From positions 1 through 46,474 of the forward strand of contig NZ_JAGSXH010000044.1 in assembly GCF_018283645.1 (NCBI RefSeq): a stretch of 46,474 nucleotides of DNA, written 5' to 3'. Made by a program: the position numbers and the translations under genes. Below, one piece after another: positions 8,302-17,575 of the stretch; position 1 is the stretch's first letter, and every line of letters starts with the position of its first letter. The notes under the pieces were generated by a model that saw only the letters and a list, made by a program, of their open reading frames with translations, had not been told where the DNA came from and ran no database searches. Source of the DNA: Actinocrinis puniceicyclus (GTDB lineage Bacteria > Actinomycetota > Actinomycetes > Streptomycetales > Catenulisporaceae).

Positions 8302-10377
8302 TCACCAGGGATGAGCATTGATATACGACTCGATGCGTTCGTGGTCCCATCGCCCGTCGGCGACGACGACCCGGTAGCGGCGCCGCAGCGTCTCGCCGGC
8401 CGGCAGTTCGAGCCCTTCGAAGAAGGCGAGCGAGGGGTTCACCGCGGCGAACGGTTCGCTGCGCACGAACCAGACCGGTTCCCCTCCCGGGTTCTGCGGA
8501 TCGGGCACGAACAGCAGCGTCGCGAAGCCGTCGCGCTCGTCGAACTCGCCGCCGAAGGCCAGCCAGGGCGAGGTGTGGCCCATCGCGGCGCTCTCCCCTT
8601 GCCGTCCCCCGGATGTAAGTACCCTGCCGCCCCGGAACGCGCGCGGGCCGCGCCAGAAGAAGCCGCAGTAGCCGGCCAGTTCCCGGCCGAACACGGTCGG
8701 GCTGCCGAAGTCGAGGCTCTGCCCGCGCACGTTGAGCAGTTCGGTGCCGAACTCCAGGGTCCAGCAGCCGGCCTCGACGTCCACGTCCCGCACGCCGATG
8801 GTGCGCTGCTCCCGGATCCACAGCTCACCGTCCGCGTTGATCCAGTCAAGCGTCTCGGCCACACCCGGCCGCGCGCCGTCCGCGTCGCCCTGCCCGATCG
8901 TCGCGAACCCGGTGTGGTCCATGCGGCCCACGTTCGGCAGGTCCTGGTAGCCGCCTCCCGCGGGCCCGGACACGTACGTGCCGCCGCCCCAGAAGTTCTG
9001 TCCGGACAGGTGCGACGCGGTCATCGCCAGGCCCTTGTGCCAGCGGTGGTCGTTGGGCCGGTTGTCCGTCACCACACCGCCGGAAAGGGTCCGCAACGGG
9101 TGGAAATAAGGGGACGGACACTCGAAGGGGTCGAGTTCGGGCCGGTAGTGATAGCGCAGCAGTTCCCGGCCGGCCGCCGCCGCGGTCAGCTCCGAGACGT
9201 CCTCGTGCCGGGTCAGCCGCGGCGCCGCCGCGGCCTTGCCGGGCGCCGCGGCCGTGGCACCCGGTGCCCAGCCGGGCACGTCGCCGTGCAGCCGGTGGTA
9301 GAACGGATCGCGCGGCCCGATCTGCCCGCGCAGCACCGGCGCTCCCGTCAACGCCGAGCGGTAGAGCGCCGTGACCAGCTCCAGCGTCTCGCGTCCCGCC
9401 GGGCCACTCGTCGGCGGCCGTTCGCCGCGCTCCATCGCGTCCAGGACGTAAGGCAGCTGAGCCGTGTGCGAGCTGCCCACGCCGCCGCCCGCCGCCGCCG
9501 GCCCGTCCCCGGTCCAGCCCGCGATCCGTTCCCCGTCCTGGGCCACGTGCGGAGCCGGCGTGTAGACCCAGTCAGAGTCCGAATATCCGTAGAGGTGTTT
9601 GACCTCGACCGTCGCGTCGGTGAAGTCGAAACGCAGCCGGCTCTCCTCGCGCGGCGACAGGATGCTGTTGACGATGGTGGCCAGCGCGCCGGAAGTGAAG
9701 CGCACCAGCGCCATGGACACGTCCTCGGGCTCCATCCGGCGCTCGAGCCGCCCGGCCATCGCCCGCACCTCGGCCCAGTCGCCGAGCACCGCCAGCAGCA
9801 GATCCATCTGATGGATGCCGTGCCCCATCGTCGGGCCGCCGCCCTCGGTGGCCCACTTTCCGCGCCATGGCACGTCGAAGTACGCCTGCGGGCGGAACCA
9901 GCTGGTGTCGCACTGCGCGACCAGGGCCCGTCCCAGTTCGCCCGAGGCGGCCTGGCGGGCCAGGCGCAGCGCGCCCGAACCGAAGCGGTGCTGGAAGACG
10001 ACGCTCGCGTACGGGCCGCCCTCCCGCTCGGCCTGCTCGATCCGGTCGAACTCGGCCAGCGACAGCACCGGGGGCTTCTCCACCAGCGCCCAGGCGCCGG
10101 ATTCGAGGATCCGCACGACCGCGTCGGCGTGCGCGGCCGGCGGCGTGCACACGTGGACCAGGTCAGGCCGCTGCTCGGCGAGCATCGCGTCCAGCGACGT
10201 GTAGCCCGCCGGGATCTCGTGCTTACTCTGGAAGTTTTCAAGCCGTTCCGGGTCGATATCGACGGCGGCGATGACCTCGACTCGGTGGGATTGTGATCGT
10301 AGAGCGGGGAGATGGGCGATCTCGGCGATACCCCCGGTGCCGAGGATCGCGGCCCGGAAGCGACGGGAAACGCTCAA
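8302..10377 (-). CDS. Fusion of Gfo/Idh/MocA oxidoreductase and DUF6807 (PmoA-like) domain
   Basis: 691 residues in two parts. Residues ~1-355 are a Gfo/Idh/MocA NAD(P)-dependent sugar dehydrogenase: Rossmann motif AILGTGGIAEIAHLPAL, the EKP motif (LVEKPPVLS) and the catalytic-region GHGIHQMDLL. After an Ala-rich linker (~365-395), residues ~400-690 match the DUF6807/'methane oxygenase PmoA' family, an all-beta domain often found beside sugar oxidoreductases (VTDNRPNDHRWHKGLA, MDHTGF, SPWLAFGGEFDE). The TTG at 10377 has GAAGG 7 bases ahead. It is the first gene of the unit controlled by the LacI regulator. The substrate is probably a sugar or cyclitol; not known. Confidence 0.85.
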   Translation of the reverse strand: MSVSRRFRAAILGTGGIAEIAHLPALRSQSHRVEVIAAVDIDPERLENFQSKHEIPAGYTSLDAMLAEQRPDLVHVCTPPAAHADAVVRILESGAWALVEKPPVLSLAEFDRIEQAEREGGPYASVVFQHRFGSGALRLARQAASGELGRALVAQCDTSWFRPQAYFDVPWRGKWATEGGGPTMGHGIHQMDLLLAVLGDWAEVRAMAGRLERRMEPEDVSMALVRFTSGALATIVNSILSPREESRLRFDFTDATVEVKHLYGYSDSDWVYTPAPHVAQDGERIAGWTGDGPAAAGGGVGSSHTAQLPYVLDAMERGERPPTSGPAGRETLELVTALYRSALTGAPVLRGQIGPRDPFYHRLHGDVPGWAPGATAAAPGKAAAAPRLTRHEDVSELTAAAAGRELLRYHYRPELDPFECPSPYFHPLRTLSGGVVTDNRPNDHRWHKGLAMTASHLSGQNFWGGGTYVSGPAGGGYQDLPNVGRMDHTGFATIGQGDADGARPGVAETLDWINADGELWIREQRTIGVRDVDVEAGCWTLEFGTELLNVRGQSLDFGSPTVFGRELAGYCGFFWRGPRAFRGGRVLTSGGRQGESAAMGHTSPWLAFGGEFDERDGFATLLFVPDPQNPGGEPVWFVRSEPFAAVNPSLAFFEGLELPAGETLRRRYRVVVADGRWDHERIESYINAHPW

Positions 10378-10386
10378 CGCGACGCC

Positions 10387-10417
10387 TTCTTTCGAAAGTC
10401 TCTGAAATTCTTTCGAA
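10387..10417. promoter_or_regulatory. Tandem LacI-type operator half of the dehydrogenase-cupin unit
   Basis: A 10-bp palindrome CTTTCGAAAG (10389-10398) has the central CG typical of LacI-family operators. TTCTTTCGAA occurs at 10387-10396 and again at 10408-10417, exactly 21 bp (two helix turns) apart, immediately upstream of the TTG start at 10377. It is the probable target of the LacI protein encoded just upstream. Confidence 0.65.
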
Positions 10418-10458
10418 CTGTCTCCGGAACGCTACGGCCGCGGGGCAGCCCCGTCAAC

Positions 10459-10490
10459 GCCTTTCGCCCGCCGCGCGGCGGGCGAAAGGC
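10459..10490 (-). terminator. Strong hairpin after lacI
   Basis: A perfect 32-bp palindrome (arm GCCTTTCGCCCGCCGC) begins one base after the lacI stop. It separates lacI from the downstream unit. No T-run follows. Confidence 0.75.
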
Positions 10491-10491
10491 C

Positions 10492-11556
10492 TCAGCTCAT
10501 CGTCGCGGCCGGGGGCGCGGTGCTGCTGCGCTCGACCAGGCGCGTGGCCAGATCCGCGCGCAGCGCGTTCGGCCGCTTGCCCCGGCTCAGGTCGATCACC
10601 AGGCGCGCGGCGGCCTCGGCCATCTCGGTCAACGGCTGGCGCACCGTGGTCAGCGGCGGCCCTATCCAGCGGGTGATCGGCAGGTCGTCGAAGCCGACCA
10701 CGCTCAGGTCCCGCGGGATCACCAGGCCCAGCTCGCGCGCGGCCTCGTACAGCCCCAGCGCCTGAAGGTCGTTTCCGGTGAAGATCGCGCTCGGCCGGTC
10801 GCGCATCCGCAGCAGCTCAAGGCCCAGCGAGTAGCCGGACTCGTGGTGGAAGTCGCCCTCGCGGATCAGCTGCGGGTCGATGGGCAGGCCCGCGGTGTCC
10901 ATCGCGGCGCGGTACCCGTCGATCCTGGCGCGGCTGCACATCATCCGGCCCGGCCCGCCGATCACGCCGATGCGCCGGTGGCCGAGCTCGATCAGGTGCC
11001 GGGTCGCGGCCAGCCCGCCGTGCCAGTTGGTCGCGCCGACCGAGGGCACGTCCTCGCCCGGGTCTCCCGCCGGGTCCATCACCACGAACGGGATGTCGCG
11101 GCTGGTCAGCTGCGCGCGCTGGCCCGGGTCGAGATTGCTGAGCACCAGGATCACGCCGGTGGGCCGCCGGGCGAGCACCCCGTCCACCCAGGTCTGCCCG
11201 GGACTGAGCCGCCCCGCGGATTCGGAGAGCACCACGTGCAGCCCGGTATCCCGCGCCACGTTCTCCACACCGCGGATCACTTCCATCGCCCACGGGCTCT
11301 CCAGCTCGTGGAAGACGAGGTCGAGCAGCGCGGACGGCTGCCCGCTGCCGCGGCGGCGGCTGTATCCGTGCTGGCGCAGCAGTTCCTCGACGCGCACACG
11401 TGTCGCGGGCGCGACGTCGGCGCGTCCGTTGAGCACTTTCGAAACTGTCGGAGTCGACACCCCCGCGGCGCGGGCGATCTCCGCGAGGGTCGCCGCGCCG
11501 TCGCCGGACGGGCCACCCTGCTGGGACGTGACCTCTGGTGGGCTCATGGCACGCAT
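10492..11556 (-). CDS. LacI family transcriptional regulator
   Basis: 354 residues: DNA-binding N-terminus ATLAEIARAAGVSTPTVSKVLNGRADVAPATRVRVEELL (HTH plus hinge start), then a periplasmic-binding-protein-like ligand domain (LVFHELESPWAMEVIRGVE, HLIELGHRRIGVIGG, FTGNDLQALGLYEAARELGL, LTTVRQPL). The sensor is sugar-type. It lies on the same strand just before the oxidoreductase-cupin genes and is separated from them by a terminator and the tandem operator, so it probably represses them. Either ATG 11556 or ATG 11547 could be the start; neither has a clear ribosome site. Confidence 0.9.
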   Translation of the reverse strand: MRAMSPPEVTSQQGGPSGDGAATLAEIARAAGVSTPTVSKVLNGRADVAPATRVRVEELLRQHGYSRRRGSGQPSALLDLVFHELESPWAMEVIRGVENVARDTGLHVVLSESAGRLSPGQTWVDGVLARRPTGVILVLSNLDPGQRAQLTSRDIPFVVMDPAGDPGEDVPSVGATNWHGGLAATRHLIELGHRRIGVIGGPGRMMCSRARIDGYRAAMDTAGLPIDPQLIREGDFHHESGYSLGLELLRMRDRPSAIFTGNDLQALGLYEAARELGLVIPRDLSVVGFDDLPITRWIGPPLTTVRQPLTEMAEAAARLVIDLSRGKRPNALRADLATRLVERSSTAPPAATMS

Positions 11557-11643
11557 GGTAACGCCAACAGCGGCCGCGAGGGCCAGGCGGTGGGGTACTT
11601 GTGGCCCCTTGACGCCGATGATGGCGCACCGTAAGTTGGCGAT

Positions 11644-11669
11644 AACATTCGAAGTGGATCCCGAATGTT
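11644..11669. promoter_or_regulatory. Inverted repeat upstream of lacI
   Basis: AACATTCG (11644-11651) and CGAATGTT (11662-11669) form perfect 8-bp arms with a 10-bp spacer, 88 bp upstream of the lacI start. A regulator site is likely; which protein binds is unknown. The rest of the ~265-bp gap shows nothing else I can support. Confidence 0.4.
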
Positions 11670-11822
11670 GCGAAATATCCGGGAACCACTCAGTGCCCGA
11701 GGAGGGGCGCCGATCCGCACATCGGCCAGCCTCACGGCCGGGGCCGCAGAGCCCCGCCGAACCCGGGGTCCGGCCGGTTGGCGCGTCGTAGCCGCACTCT
11801 ACGACGCGCCAGCTCGTCGGGA

Positions 11823-12713
11823 TCAGGGATCGCCCGCCCCCGGCCGGGCGGCGAGAGTTGAATTCGAATACGAATCCCCCTCCATAAGTTCGTTGAGCTG
11901 CTGATAGCCGAGAGGCTCGCGGATCGACTCATATGTCCCCGCCGTGAAAGCTTCATGCGCGGCCCGCCGCACGAGCGCGTACGCGGCCGCGGCGATCGAC
12001 GAGCCGAGACTGATCCGCGCGACGCCCAGGGCCGCCAGTTCGCGGATCGGGGCAGCGCCCGGCCCGGCCAGGATGTTGAGCGGCGCGTCGATTCCGTCGA
12101 CGAGTGCTGACACCGTCTCCGGGTCGGTGACCGAGGGCACGAAGATCCCGCTCGCCCCCGCCGCGATGAAAGCCCTCGCGCGGTCAAGTGTCGCGTCGAG
12201 CCGCGTGGCGGGCTCGCCGGCGCCGTTGAGGTACGTGTCGATCCGCGCGTTGATGTAGAGGCGCACGCCGGCCGAAGAGGCCGCCTGCCGCGCCGCCGCG
12301 AGCCGCTGTGCCTGATCGTCCACGGGCCGCAGTTCGCGGCCCGAACCGGTCTTCGCATGGACGCTGTCCTCGATGTTCACACCCACGGCGCCGGCCGCCA
12401 GCACGCCGCGGATCGTCTCCGCGACCTGCGCGGGCGTCCTGCCGAAGCCCTCCTCGATGTCGGCCGTGACCGGGACGTCCATCACCCGCGCGATCCGCGC
12501 GATCACGGCCAGCGCGCCGGCGCGGTCCACCCGGTCGCCGTCCGGGTAACCCAGGCTCCACGCGACCGCGGCGCTCGTCGTCGCGATCGCTTTCGCCCCG
12601 GCATCCCGCACCACGCGCGCGCTGGCCACGTCCCAGGCGTTCGCCAGAATCACGGGCTCGCCGCGCCGGTGCAGCGCGTGGAAAAGCTCGGCGTTCTCGT
12701 TGATCGTCGTCAT
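11823..12713 (-). CDS. Isocitrate lyase/PEP phosphomutase family enzyme
   Basis: 296 residues, TIM-barrel of the ICL/PEPM superfamily. Visible motifs: ILANAWDVASARVVRDAGAKAIATTSAAVA, then MDVPVTADIEEGFG, GVNIEDS, and LYINARIDTYL with the conserved active-site arginine. The isocitrate lyase Cys-Gly-His motif is missing, as in the oxaloacetate decarboxylase/2-methylisocitrate lyase-like and phosphonate-type branch. The exact reaction (C-C or C-P lyase on a small 2-oxo acid) cannot be assigned. It follows the fad genes on the same strand, about 100 bp away. Confidence 0.85.
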   Translation of the reverse strand: MTTINENAELFHALHRRGEPVILANAWDVASARVVRDAGAKAIATTSAAVAWSLGYPDGDRVDRAGALAVIARIARVMDVPVTADIEEGFGRTPAQVAETIRGVLAAGAVGVNIEDSVHAKTGSGRELRPVDDQAQRLAAARQAASSAGVRLYINARIDTYLNGAGEPATRLDATLDRARAFIAAGASGIFVPSVTDPETVSALVDGIDAPLNILAGPGAAPIRELAALGVARISLGSSIAAAAYALVRRAAHEAFTAGTYESIREPLGYQQLNELMEGDSYSNSTLAARPGAGDP

Positions 12714-12812
12714 GCCGCCAGTCCATCAACCGGTGGCTTCGGTGTCCAGCGAAAGTCCGGCGCCGCGCCGGGCCACGCCCGACCGCCTGCCCGGCGCGGC
12801 GCGGTCCGGCCG

Positions 12813-15020
12813 TCAGAACGCCTCGCCGCGGGCGGCCTTCTCACGCAGCAGGCGCGGCGGCCGGAAGCGCTCGCCGTACAGGTCGGCCAGGTAGTCGGCG
12901 CGCGCTGCGAACTCCTCGACGCCGTATGCGTTCACGAACTGCACCGTGCCGCCGGTCCACACCGGGAATCCGATGCCGAAGACGGAACCCAGGTTCGCGT
13001 CCCGGATCGAAGTCAGCACGTTCTCCTCCAAGCAGCGGATCGTCTCCAGCGACTGGATGAACAGCAGCCGGTCGCGCAGATCCCGCTCCCCGACCCCGCC
13101 GCCGTCCGGGCGCGCGTAACGCTGGGCCAGTCCCGGCCACAGGCGCTTGGGACCGTCGGCCGGGTAGTCGTAGAACCCCGCGCCGCCCGCCTTCCCCGGC
13201 CTGCCGTGCTCCCGGATGAGCTCCTCGATGATCCGGAACGCCGGGTCGTCCTCCAGCTGCTTGATCCTCGCCGCCGTCTGCTCGGTCGGCGGCGAGGCGG
13301 CCAGATCGGCGAGGGCCTGGTCGCGCACCTTCAGCGACAGGGTCAGCGTCACCTCGTCGTGCACGGCCAGCGGGCCGACCGGCATGCCCGCCTTCTTCGC
13401 CACGTTCTCGATCAGCGCCGCGGGCACGCCCTCGGCCAGCAGCCTGACCCCCTCGCCGATGTAAGTGCCGAAGGTGCGCGAGGTGTAGAAACCGCGCGAG
13501 TCGTTGACCACGATCGGGCTCTTGCCGATCTGCTGCACGTAGTCGTAGGCGCGCGCGAGCGTCGCGTCCGAGGTCTTCGCGCCGCGGATGATCTCGACCA
13601 GCTTCATCTTCGCCACGGGGGAGAAGAAGTGCAGCCCGATGAACCGGCCCTGGTCCGTCACCGCCTCGGCCAGGCCGGTGATCGGCAGCGTCGAGGTGTT
13701 CGACGCGATCACCGCGTCCGGGCGCGCGGCGGCCTCGGCCGCGGCGTTCACCTCGTTCTTCACCGCGCGCTGCTCGAATACGGCCTCGATGACCAGGTCG
13801 CAGCCTTCGAGGTCGGCGTACCGGCTCGTGGTGGCGATCCTGGCGAGCGCGGCGTCGCGCTGCCGCTCGGTCAGCCGGCCGCGGGCCACCTGCGCGTCGA
13901 GCTGCTCGGCGACCGCGGCCCTGCCCTTCTCGGCGGCCTGCGCGTCCACGTCCTTGAGCACGACATCGATGCCTGCGACCGCGCTGACCTGAGCGATGCC
14001 CGAGCCCATCATCCCGGCCCCCAGCACGCCCACCTTCGTGGTCTGATGTTTCTCCTGCCCGGAGGGCCGCGACCCGCCGGCCTTGATCTCGTTCAACTGG
14101 AAGAAGAACGTGCCGATCAGGTTCTTGGCGATCTGCCCGGTGGCCAGTTCGGTGAAGTACCTGCCCTCCACCTGCAGTGCCGTGTCGAAGTCCACCAGCG
14201 CGCCCTCGACCATGGCGGCCAGGGCCTTCTCCGGCGCGGGCAGCGTGCCGTGGGTCTGCTTGCGCAGCGCGGCGGGCGCCGCGGCCAGCAGGCCGTAGGA
14301 GGCCGGGTCGAGGGGTTTGAGGTCCTTGACACCGACGGCCCCCGGCGCGGCGTCCCACGGCTGCCGCGCGTCCGGGTGCGCCAGGGCCCACGCTCGCGCC
14401 TTCGCCAGCAGTTCCCCGCCGTCCGAGGCCAGCTCGTCCGCCCAGCCGGCCTTCAGCGCCGCGGCCGGGCGCAACCGCCTGCCCTCCGTGATCAGCGGCA
14501 GCGCGGCCTGCACGCCCATCATCCGCACCGTGCGCACGATTCCGCCCGCTCCGGGGATCAGCCCGAGCGTGACCTCGGGGAAGCCGAGCCGCACGTCCGT
14601 CTGGTCCAGCACGACGCGGTGGTGGCAGGCCAGCGCGATCTCCAGGCCGCCGCCCAGCGCGCTGCCGTTGACCGCCGCCACGACCGGACGGCCGAGCCGC
14701 TCAAGCCGGCGCTGACAGGTCTTGACCTGCTCCACCTCGGCCGCGAACGCCTCGGCGTCGGCCTTGGACACCGCCACCAGTTCGCGCAGGTCCGCGCCCG
14801 CGAAGAAGGTCTTCTTGGCCGAGGTGACGATCACCGCGCGGATCGAGTCGCGCTGCGCCTCAAGGCGGTCCACGGCGGCGGCGAACGCCGCGCGGAACCC
14901 GGCGTTCATGGTGTTGACCGGGCCGTCCTGATCGATCGTCAGCGTCACCACGCCCTCGGCGTCGAGGCTGTAGCGGATGCCGCCGGGCAGGTCGGCGCGC
15001 TCCTCGGCGCACTGGTTCAC
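12813..15020 (-). CDS. fadB: Multifunctional fatty-acid oxidation alpha subunit (enoyl-CoA hydratase/3-hydroxyacyl-CoA dehydrogenase)
   Basis: 735 residues that hydrate trans-2-enoyl-CoA and oxidise the 3-hydroxyacyl-CoA to 3-ketoacyl-CoA. The N-terminal crotonase domain has the oxyanion hole FFAGADLREL (~72-81), ALGGGLEIALA with Glu128 and GFPEVTLGL with Glu149, the two expected catalytic acids. The NAD-binding motif GVLGAGMMGSGIA starts near residue 331, followed by ASNTSTLPI and GLHFFSPVAKM, then two C-terminal HCDH domains. The GTG at 15020 is fixed by AAGGAGG (15029-15035) 8 bases ahead; in-frame starts at 15056 and 15071 have weaker sites. It is in an operon with fadA, which ends 53 bp upstream. 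Confidence 0.93.
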   Translation of the reverse strand: MNQCAEERADLPGGIRYSLDAEGVVTLTIDQDGPVNTMNAGFRAAFAAAVDRLEAQRDSIRAVIVTSAKKTFFAGADLRELVAVSKADAEAFAAEVEQVKTCQRRLERLGRPVVAAVNGSALGGGLEIALACHHRVVLDQTDVRLGFPEVTLGLIPGAGGIVRTVRMMGVQAALPLITEGRRLRPAAALKAGWADELASDGGELLAKARAWALAHPDARQPWDAAPGAVGVKDLKPLDPASYGLLAAAPAALRKQTHGTLPAPEKALAAMVEGALVDFDTALQVEGRYFTELATGQIAKNLIGTFFFQLNEIKAGGSRPSGQEKHQTTKVGVLGAGMMGSGIAQVSAVAGIDVVLKDVDAQAAEKGRAAVAEQLDAQVARGRLTERQRDAALARIATTSRYADLEGCDLVIEAVFEQRAVKNEVNAAAEAAARPDAVIASNTSTLPITGLAEAVTDQGRFIGLHFFSPVAKMKLVEIIRGAKTSDATLARAYDYVQQIGKSPIVVNDSRGFYTSRTFGTYIGEGVRLLAEGVPAALIENVAKKAGMPVGPLAVHDEVTLTLSLKVRDQALADLAASPPTEQTAARIKQLEDDPAFRIIEELIREHGRPGKAGGAGFYDYPADGPKRLWPGLAQRYARPDGGGVGERDLRDRLLFIQSLETIRCLEENVLTSIRDANLGSVFGIGFPVWTGGTVQFVNAYGVEEFAARADYLADLYGERFRPPRLLREKAARGEAF

Positions 15021-15073
15021 GCCGCCCGCCTCCTTCGTGTCGCGGTCCTGTCGCATCGCTTCCTGACTCACAG

Positions 15074-16276
15074 TCACACCCGCTCGATGATCGTCGCCAC
15101 GCCCATGCCGCCGCCGACGCACAGCGTCGCCAGCCCCCGCCGCAGATCGCGGCGTTCCAGCTCGTCCAACAGGGTGCCCAGGATGACCGCCCCGGTCGCG
15201 CCGAGCGGATGCCCGAGCGCGATCGCCCCGCCGTTGACGTTGACCCGCTCCTCGTCCACGCCCAGGTCGCGGCAGAACTTCAGCACCACGGCCGCGAACG
15301 CCTCGTTCACCTCGAACAGGTCGATCTCGTCCACCGAGAGCCCGGCGCGGTCCAGCGCCTTGCGCGCCGACGGACCCGGGCCGGTGAGCATGATCGTCGG
15401 TTCGGTGCCGACCGAGGCGGCCGCGACGATCCGGGCCCGCGGCCGCAGGCCCAGGCGCCGGCCGGCCTGCGCCGAGCCGATCAGGATCGCGGCCGCCCCG
15501 TCCACGATCTGCGAGGAGTTGCCGGCGTGGTGCACGTGCTCGATCCGCTCGACGTGCGGGTAGCGGTCGATCGCGACCGCGTCGAAACCGAACTGCCCGG
15601 GCGCGGTGAACGAGGGCTTGAGCGCCGCCAGCCCGGACAGCGTCGTCTCCGGCCGGATCGTCTCGTCCGCGGCCAGCAGCACCCGGCCGTTGCGGTCCGC
15701 CACCGGCACTACCGAGCGCTCGAAGTAACCCTTTTCGCGCGCGTTCGCCGCCTTCTGATGGCTGCGCACCGCGAACTCGTCCACGTCGGTGCGGCTGAAG
15801 CCCTCCAGCGTCGCGATCAGGTCCGCGGACACGCCCTGCGGCACGAAACTCACCGCGAGGCTCGTCTCCGGGTCGGCCATCCACGCCCCGCCGTCCGAGC
15901 CCATCGGCACCCGCGACATCGACTCGACCCCGCCCGCCACGACGAGGTCCTCGAACCCGCAGCCCACCTTCGCGGCGGCCGTGTTGACCGCTTCGAGGCC
16001 GGAGGCGCAGAACCGGTTGAGCTGCACGCCGGCCACGCTCTGGTCCCAGCCCGCGGCGAGCACGGCGATGCGGGCGATGTCCGCGCCCTGTTCGCCGACG
16101 GGGGAGACGACGCCGAACACAACGTCGTCCACGGCCGAGGTGTCGAGGTCGGTGCGCTCGGCCAGCGCCCGCAGCAAGCCGGAGGCGAGAGACACCGGCT
16201 TGACGCTGTGCAGCGAGCCGCGCTTGCCCCTGCCGCGCGGTGTACGTACCGCATCGAAGATCAGTGCATCGGTCAT
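15074..16276 (-). CDS. fadA: Acetyl-CoA C-acyltransferase (3-ketoacyl-CoA thiolase)
   Basis: 400-residue thiolase that cleaves 3-ketoacyl-CoA to acetyl-CoA and a shortened acyl-CoA. The nucleophile is Cys90 in [31 protein letters not shown] (catalytic His) and the second Cys in LCVGGGMG are in the usual places. The start ATG 16276 follows GGCAGG. Together with fadB it forms the beta-oxidation complex; both genes point away from the AraC-type regulator, which is probably their controller. It starts about 110 bp downstream of that regulator's stop. Confidence 0.93.
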   Translation of the reverse strand: MTDALIFDAVRTPRGRGKRGSLHSVKPVSLASGLLRALAERTDLDTSAVDDVVFGVVSPVGEQGADIARIAVLAAGWDQSVAGVQLNRFCASGLEAVNTAAAKVGCGFEDLVVAGGVESMSRVPMGSDGGAWMADPETSLAVSFVPQGVSADLIATLEGFSRTDVDEFAVRSHQKAANAREKGYFERSVVPVADRNGRVLLAADETIRPETTLSGLAALKPSFTAPGQFGFDAVAIDRYPHVERIEHVHHAGNSSQIVDGAAAILIGSAQAGRRLGLRPRARIVAAASVGTEPTIMLTGPGPSARKALDRAGLSVDEIDLFEVNEAFAAVVLKFCRDLGVDEERVNVNGGAIALGHPLGATGAVILGTLLDELERRDLRRGLATLCVGGGMGVATIIERV

Positions 16277-16388
16277 ACCTGCCACGTTAGGCGCGGCCAC
16301 GTCGAAAGTCGCATGACCGGGGCGCTCAGTGTTCTTGACCGCAACGCTGCGCGGCAGCCGGCGGGCCGCAACCGCGCGTGGCTCTTCG

Positions 16389-17480
16389 TCACGCGGAACG
16401 CGATGCCTGGCGGCCGGACGCGGTCGCGTCTCGATTCGCCTCTTGATAGGAGCCCTGGTAGGAGCGCGGCGTCGCTCCGGTCCACCGGCGAAACGCCCGG
16501 TGGAACGCGCTCGGTTCGGAGAAACCGAGCCGCGCCGACAGCTCCTCGATCGACGTGTCGCCGCGCGCCAGCGCCGAGACCGCCACGTCGCGGCGCAACT
16601 GGTCGCGCACCTGCTGGAAACTGGTGCGTTCCGCGGACAGCCGGCGACGCAGCGTCTGCGGGCTGACGGCCAGCCGGGCCGCGACCTGCTCCGGGCCGGG
16701 CAGCGGCGCTTCGGCGCCTGCGCCAAGGGCCTGGTTCAGCAGTCTGCGTACCTGCGCGGAGACCTCCTGGCCGTAGTCCATCCGGGCCAGGATGTCCCAG
16801 GGCGCGCGCCGCAGGAACGCGCGCAGCGCGGCCTCGTCCTGCACCACCGGTTGGTCCAGGAGCGCGCGGTCGAAGCTCACCGCGGTGGCGGCGGCGCCGA
16901 AACGGCAGGTCGTGCCGTACAGCAGCCCGTACTCGAGCGCATGCGGGGGAGCGGGATACCCGAGCTCCACCTCGTCCAACCCGATCCGGCGGCGGATCAG
17001 CCAGGACGCGGAGCGGTGCCAGACGATCAGCAGCGACTCGGCCGCGAACCGGTCCGGATCGTCGTAGTCGGACAGGTCGAACTCCACGCGCGCGACCGAG
17101 TCCCGCTCGGTCAATGAGAACCGAGGGCCGGCCGGGAACAGTCGGTAGAACCGGTCCGCGCGGCGCACCGCGGTACGCAGGTCCGGGCTGCAATGCACCA
17201 CCGCGTGCGTCATCATCGCGAAGGTGCCGAGCCGCAGCGGCGCCGAACACAGGCCGAGCAGTTCGTCGTCGAGGGCGCTCCACAGCGCCTTGGTCAGTGC
17301 CACGAACTGCGCAGCGGGCACCCTTCCGTGCTCATCGGCCAGCGCGTGCTCCTCAATGCCTGCGCGTTCCAGCAGCGGCGCGACGTCCACACCCCGCCGC
17401 CGCGCGCCGACCAGCGCGGCACGCACGTGGTGCGCGGCGGCCCACCGGGTGAACCCCATCGGCTCCGTCACAGTCCGCAT
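16389..17480 (-). CDS. AraC family regulator with arabinose-binding-like sensor domain
   Basis: 363 residues. The N-terminal ~190 residues match the OruR/ArgR-like 'Arabinose_bd' sensor ([63 protein letters not shown]). The C-terminal double HTH reads [22 protein letters not shown] and [32 protein letters not shown]. Regulators of this group often sit beside acyl-CoA degradation genes. Here it lies directly ahead of fadA-fadB and diverges from a CoA-transferase, so it probably senses a fatty-acid or acyl-CoA signal (inference). Confidence 0.88.
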   Translation of the reverse strand: MRTVTEPMGFTRWAAAHHVRAALVGARRRGVDVAPLLERAGIEEHALADEHGRVPAAQFVALTKALWSALDDELLGLCSAPLRLGTFAMMTHAVVHCSPDLRTAVRRADRFYRLFPAGPRFSLTERDSVARVEFDLSDYDDPDRFAAESLLIVWHRSASWLIRRRIGLDEVELGYPAPPHALEYGLLYGTTCRFGAAATAVSFDRALLDQPVVQDEAALRAFLRRAPWDILARMDYGQEVSAQVRRLLNQALGAGAEAPLPGPEQVAARLAVSPQTLRRRLSAERTSFQQVRDQLRRDVAVSALARGDTSIEELSARLGFSEPSAFHRAFRRWTGATPRSYQGSYQEANRDATASGRQASRSA

Positions 17481-17541
17481 CGTACGTAACCCGCGGCCGC
17501 CGGGCTTCAGCGCGTGCAAGACCTGGCCAGGCCTCACGGCA

Positions 17542-17575
17542 TGACGACACTTAAGCTCACAGCGTGACGACACTT
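17542..17575. promoter_or_regulatory. Direct repeat at the CoA-transferase start
   Basis: TGACGACACTT occurs at 17542-17552 and 17565-17575, with starts 23 bp apart. The second copy overlaps the GTG start of the CoA-transferase. AraC-type proteins often bind direct repeats about two turns apart, and the AraC gene diverges here, so it may be the operator. Confidence 0.45.

Noticed and set aside
11437-11444. TTTCGAAA palindrome as an internal lacI operator
   Set aside because: It falls on the codons for the conserved V-S-K-V part of the LacI helix-turn-helix and is explained by coding.
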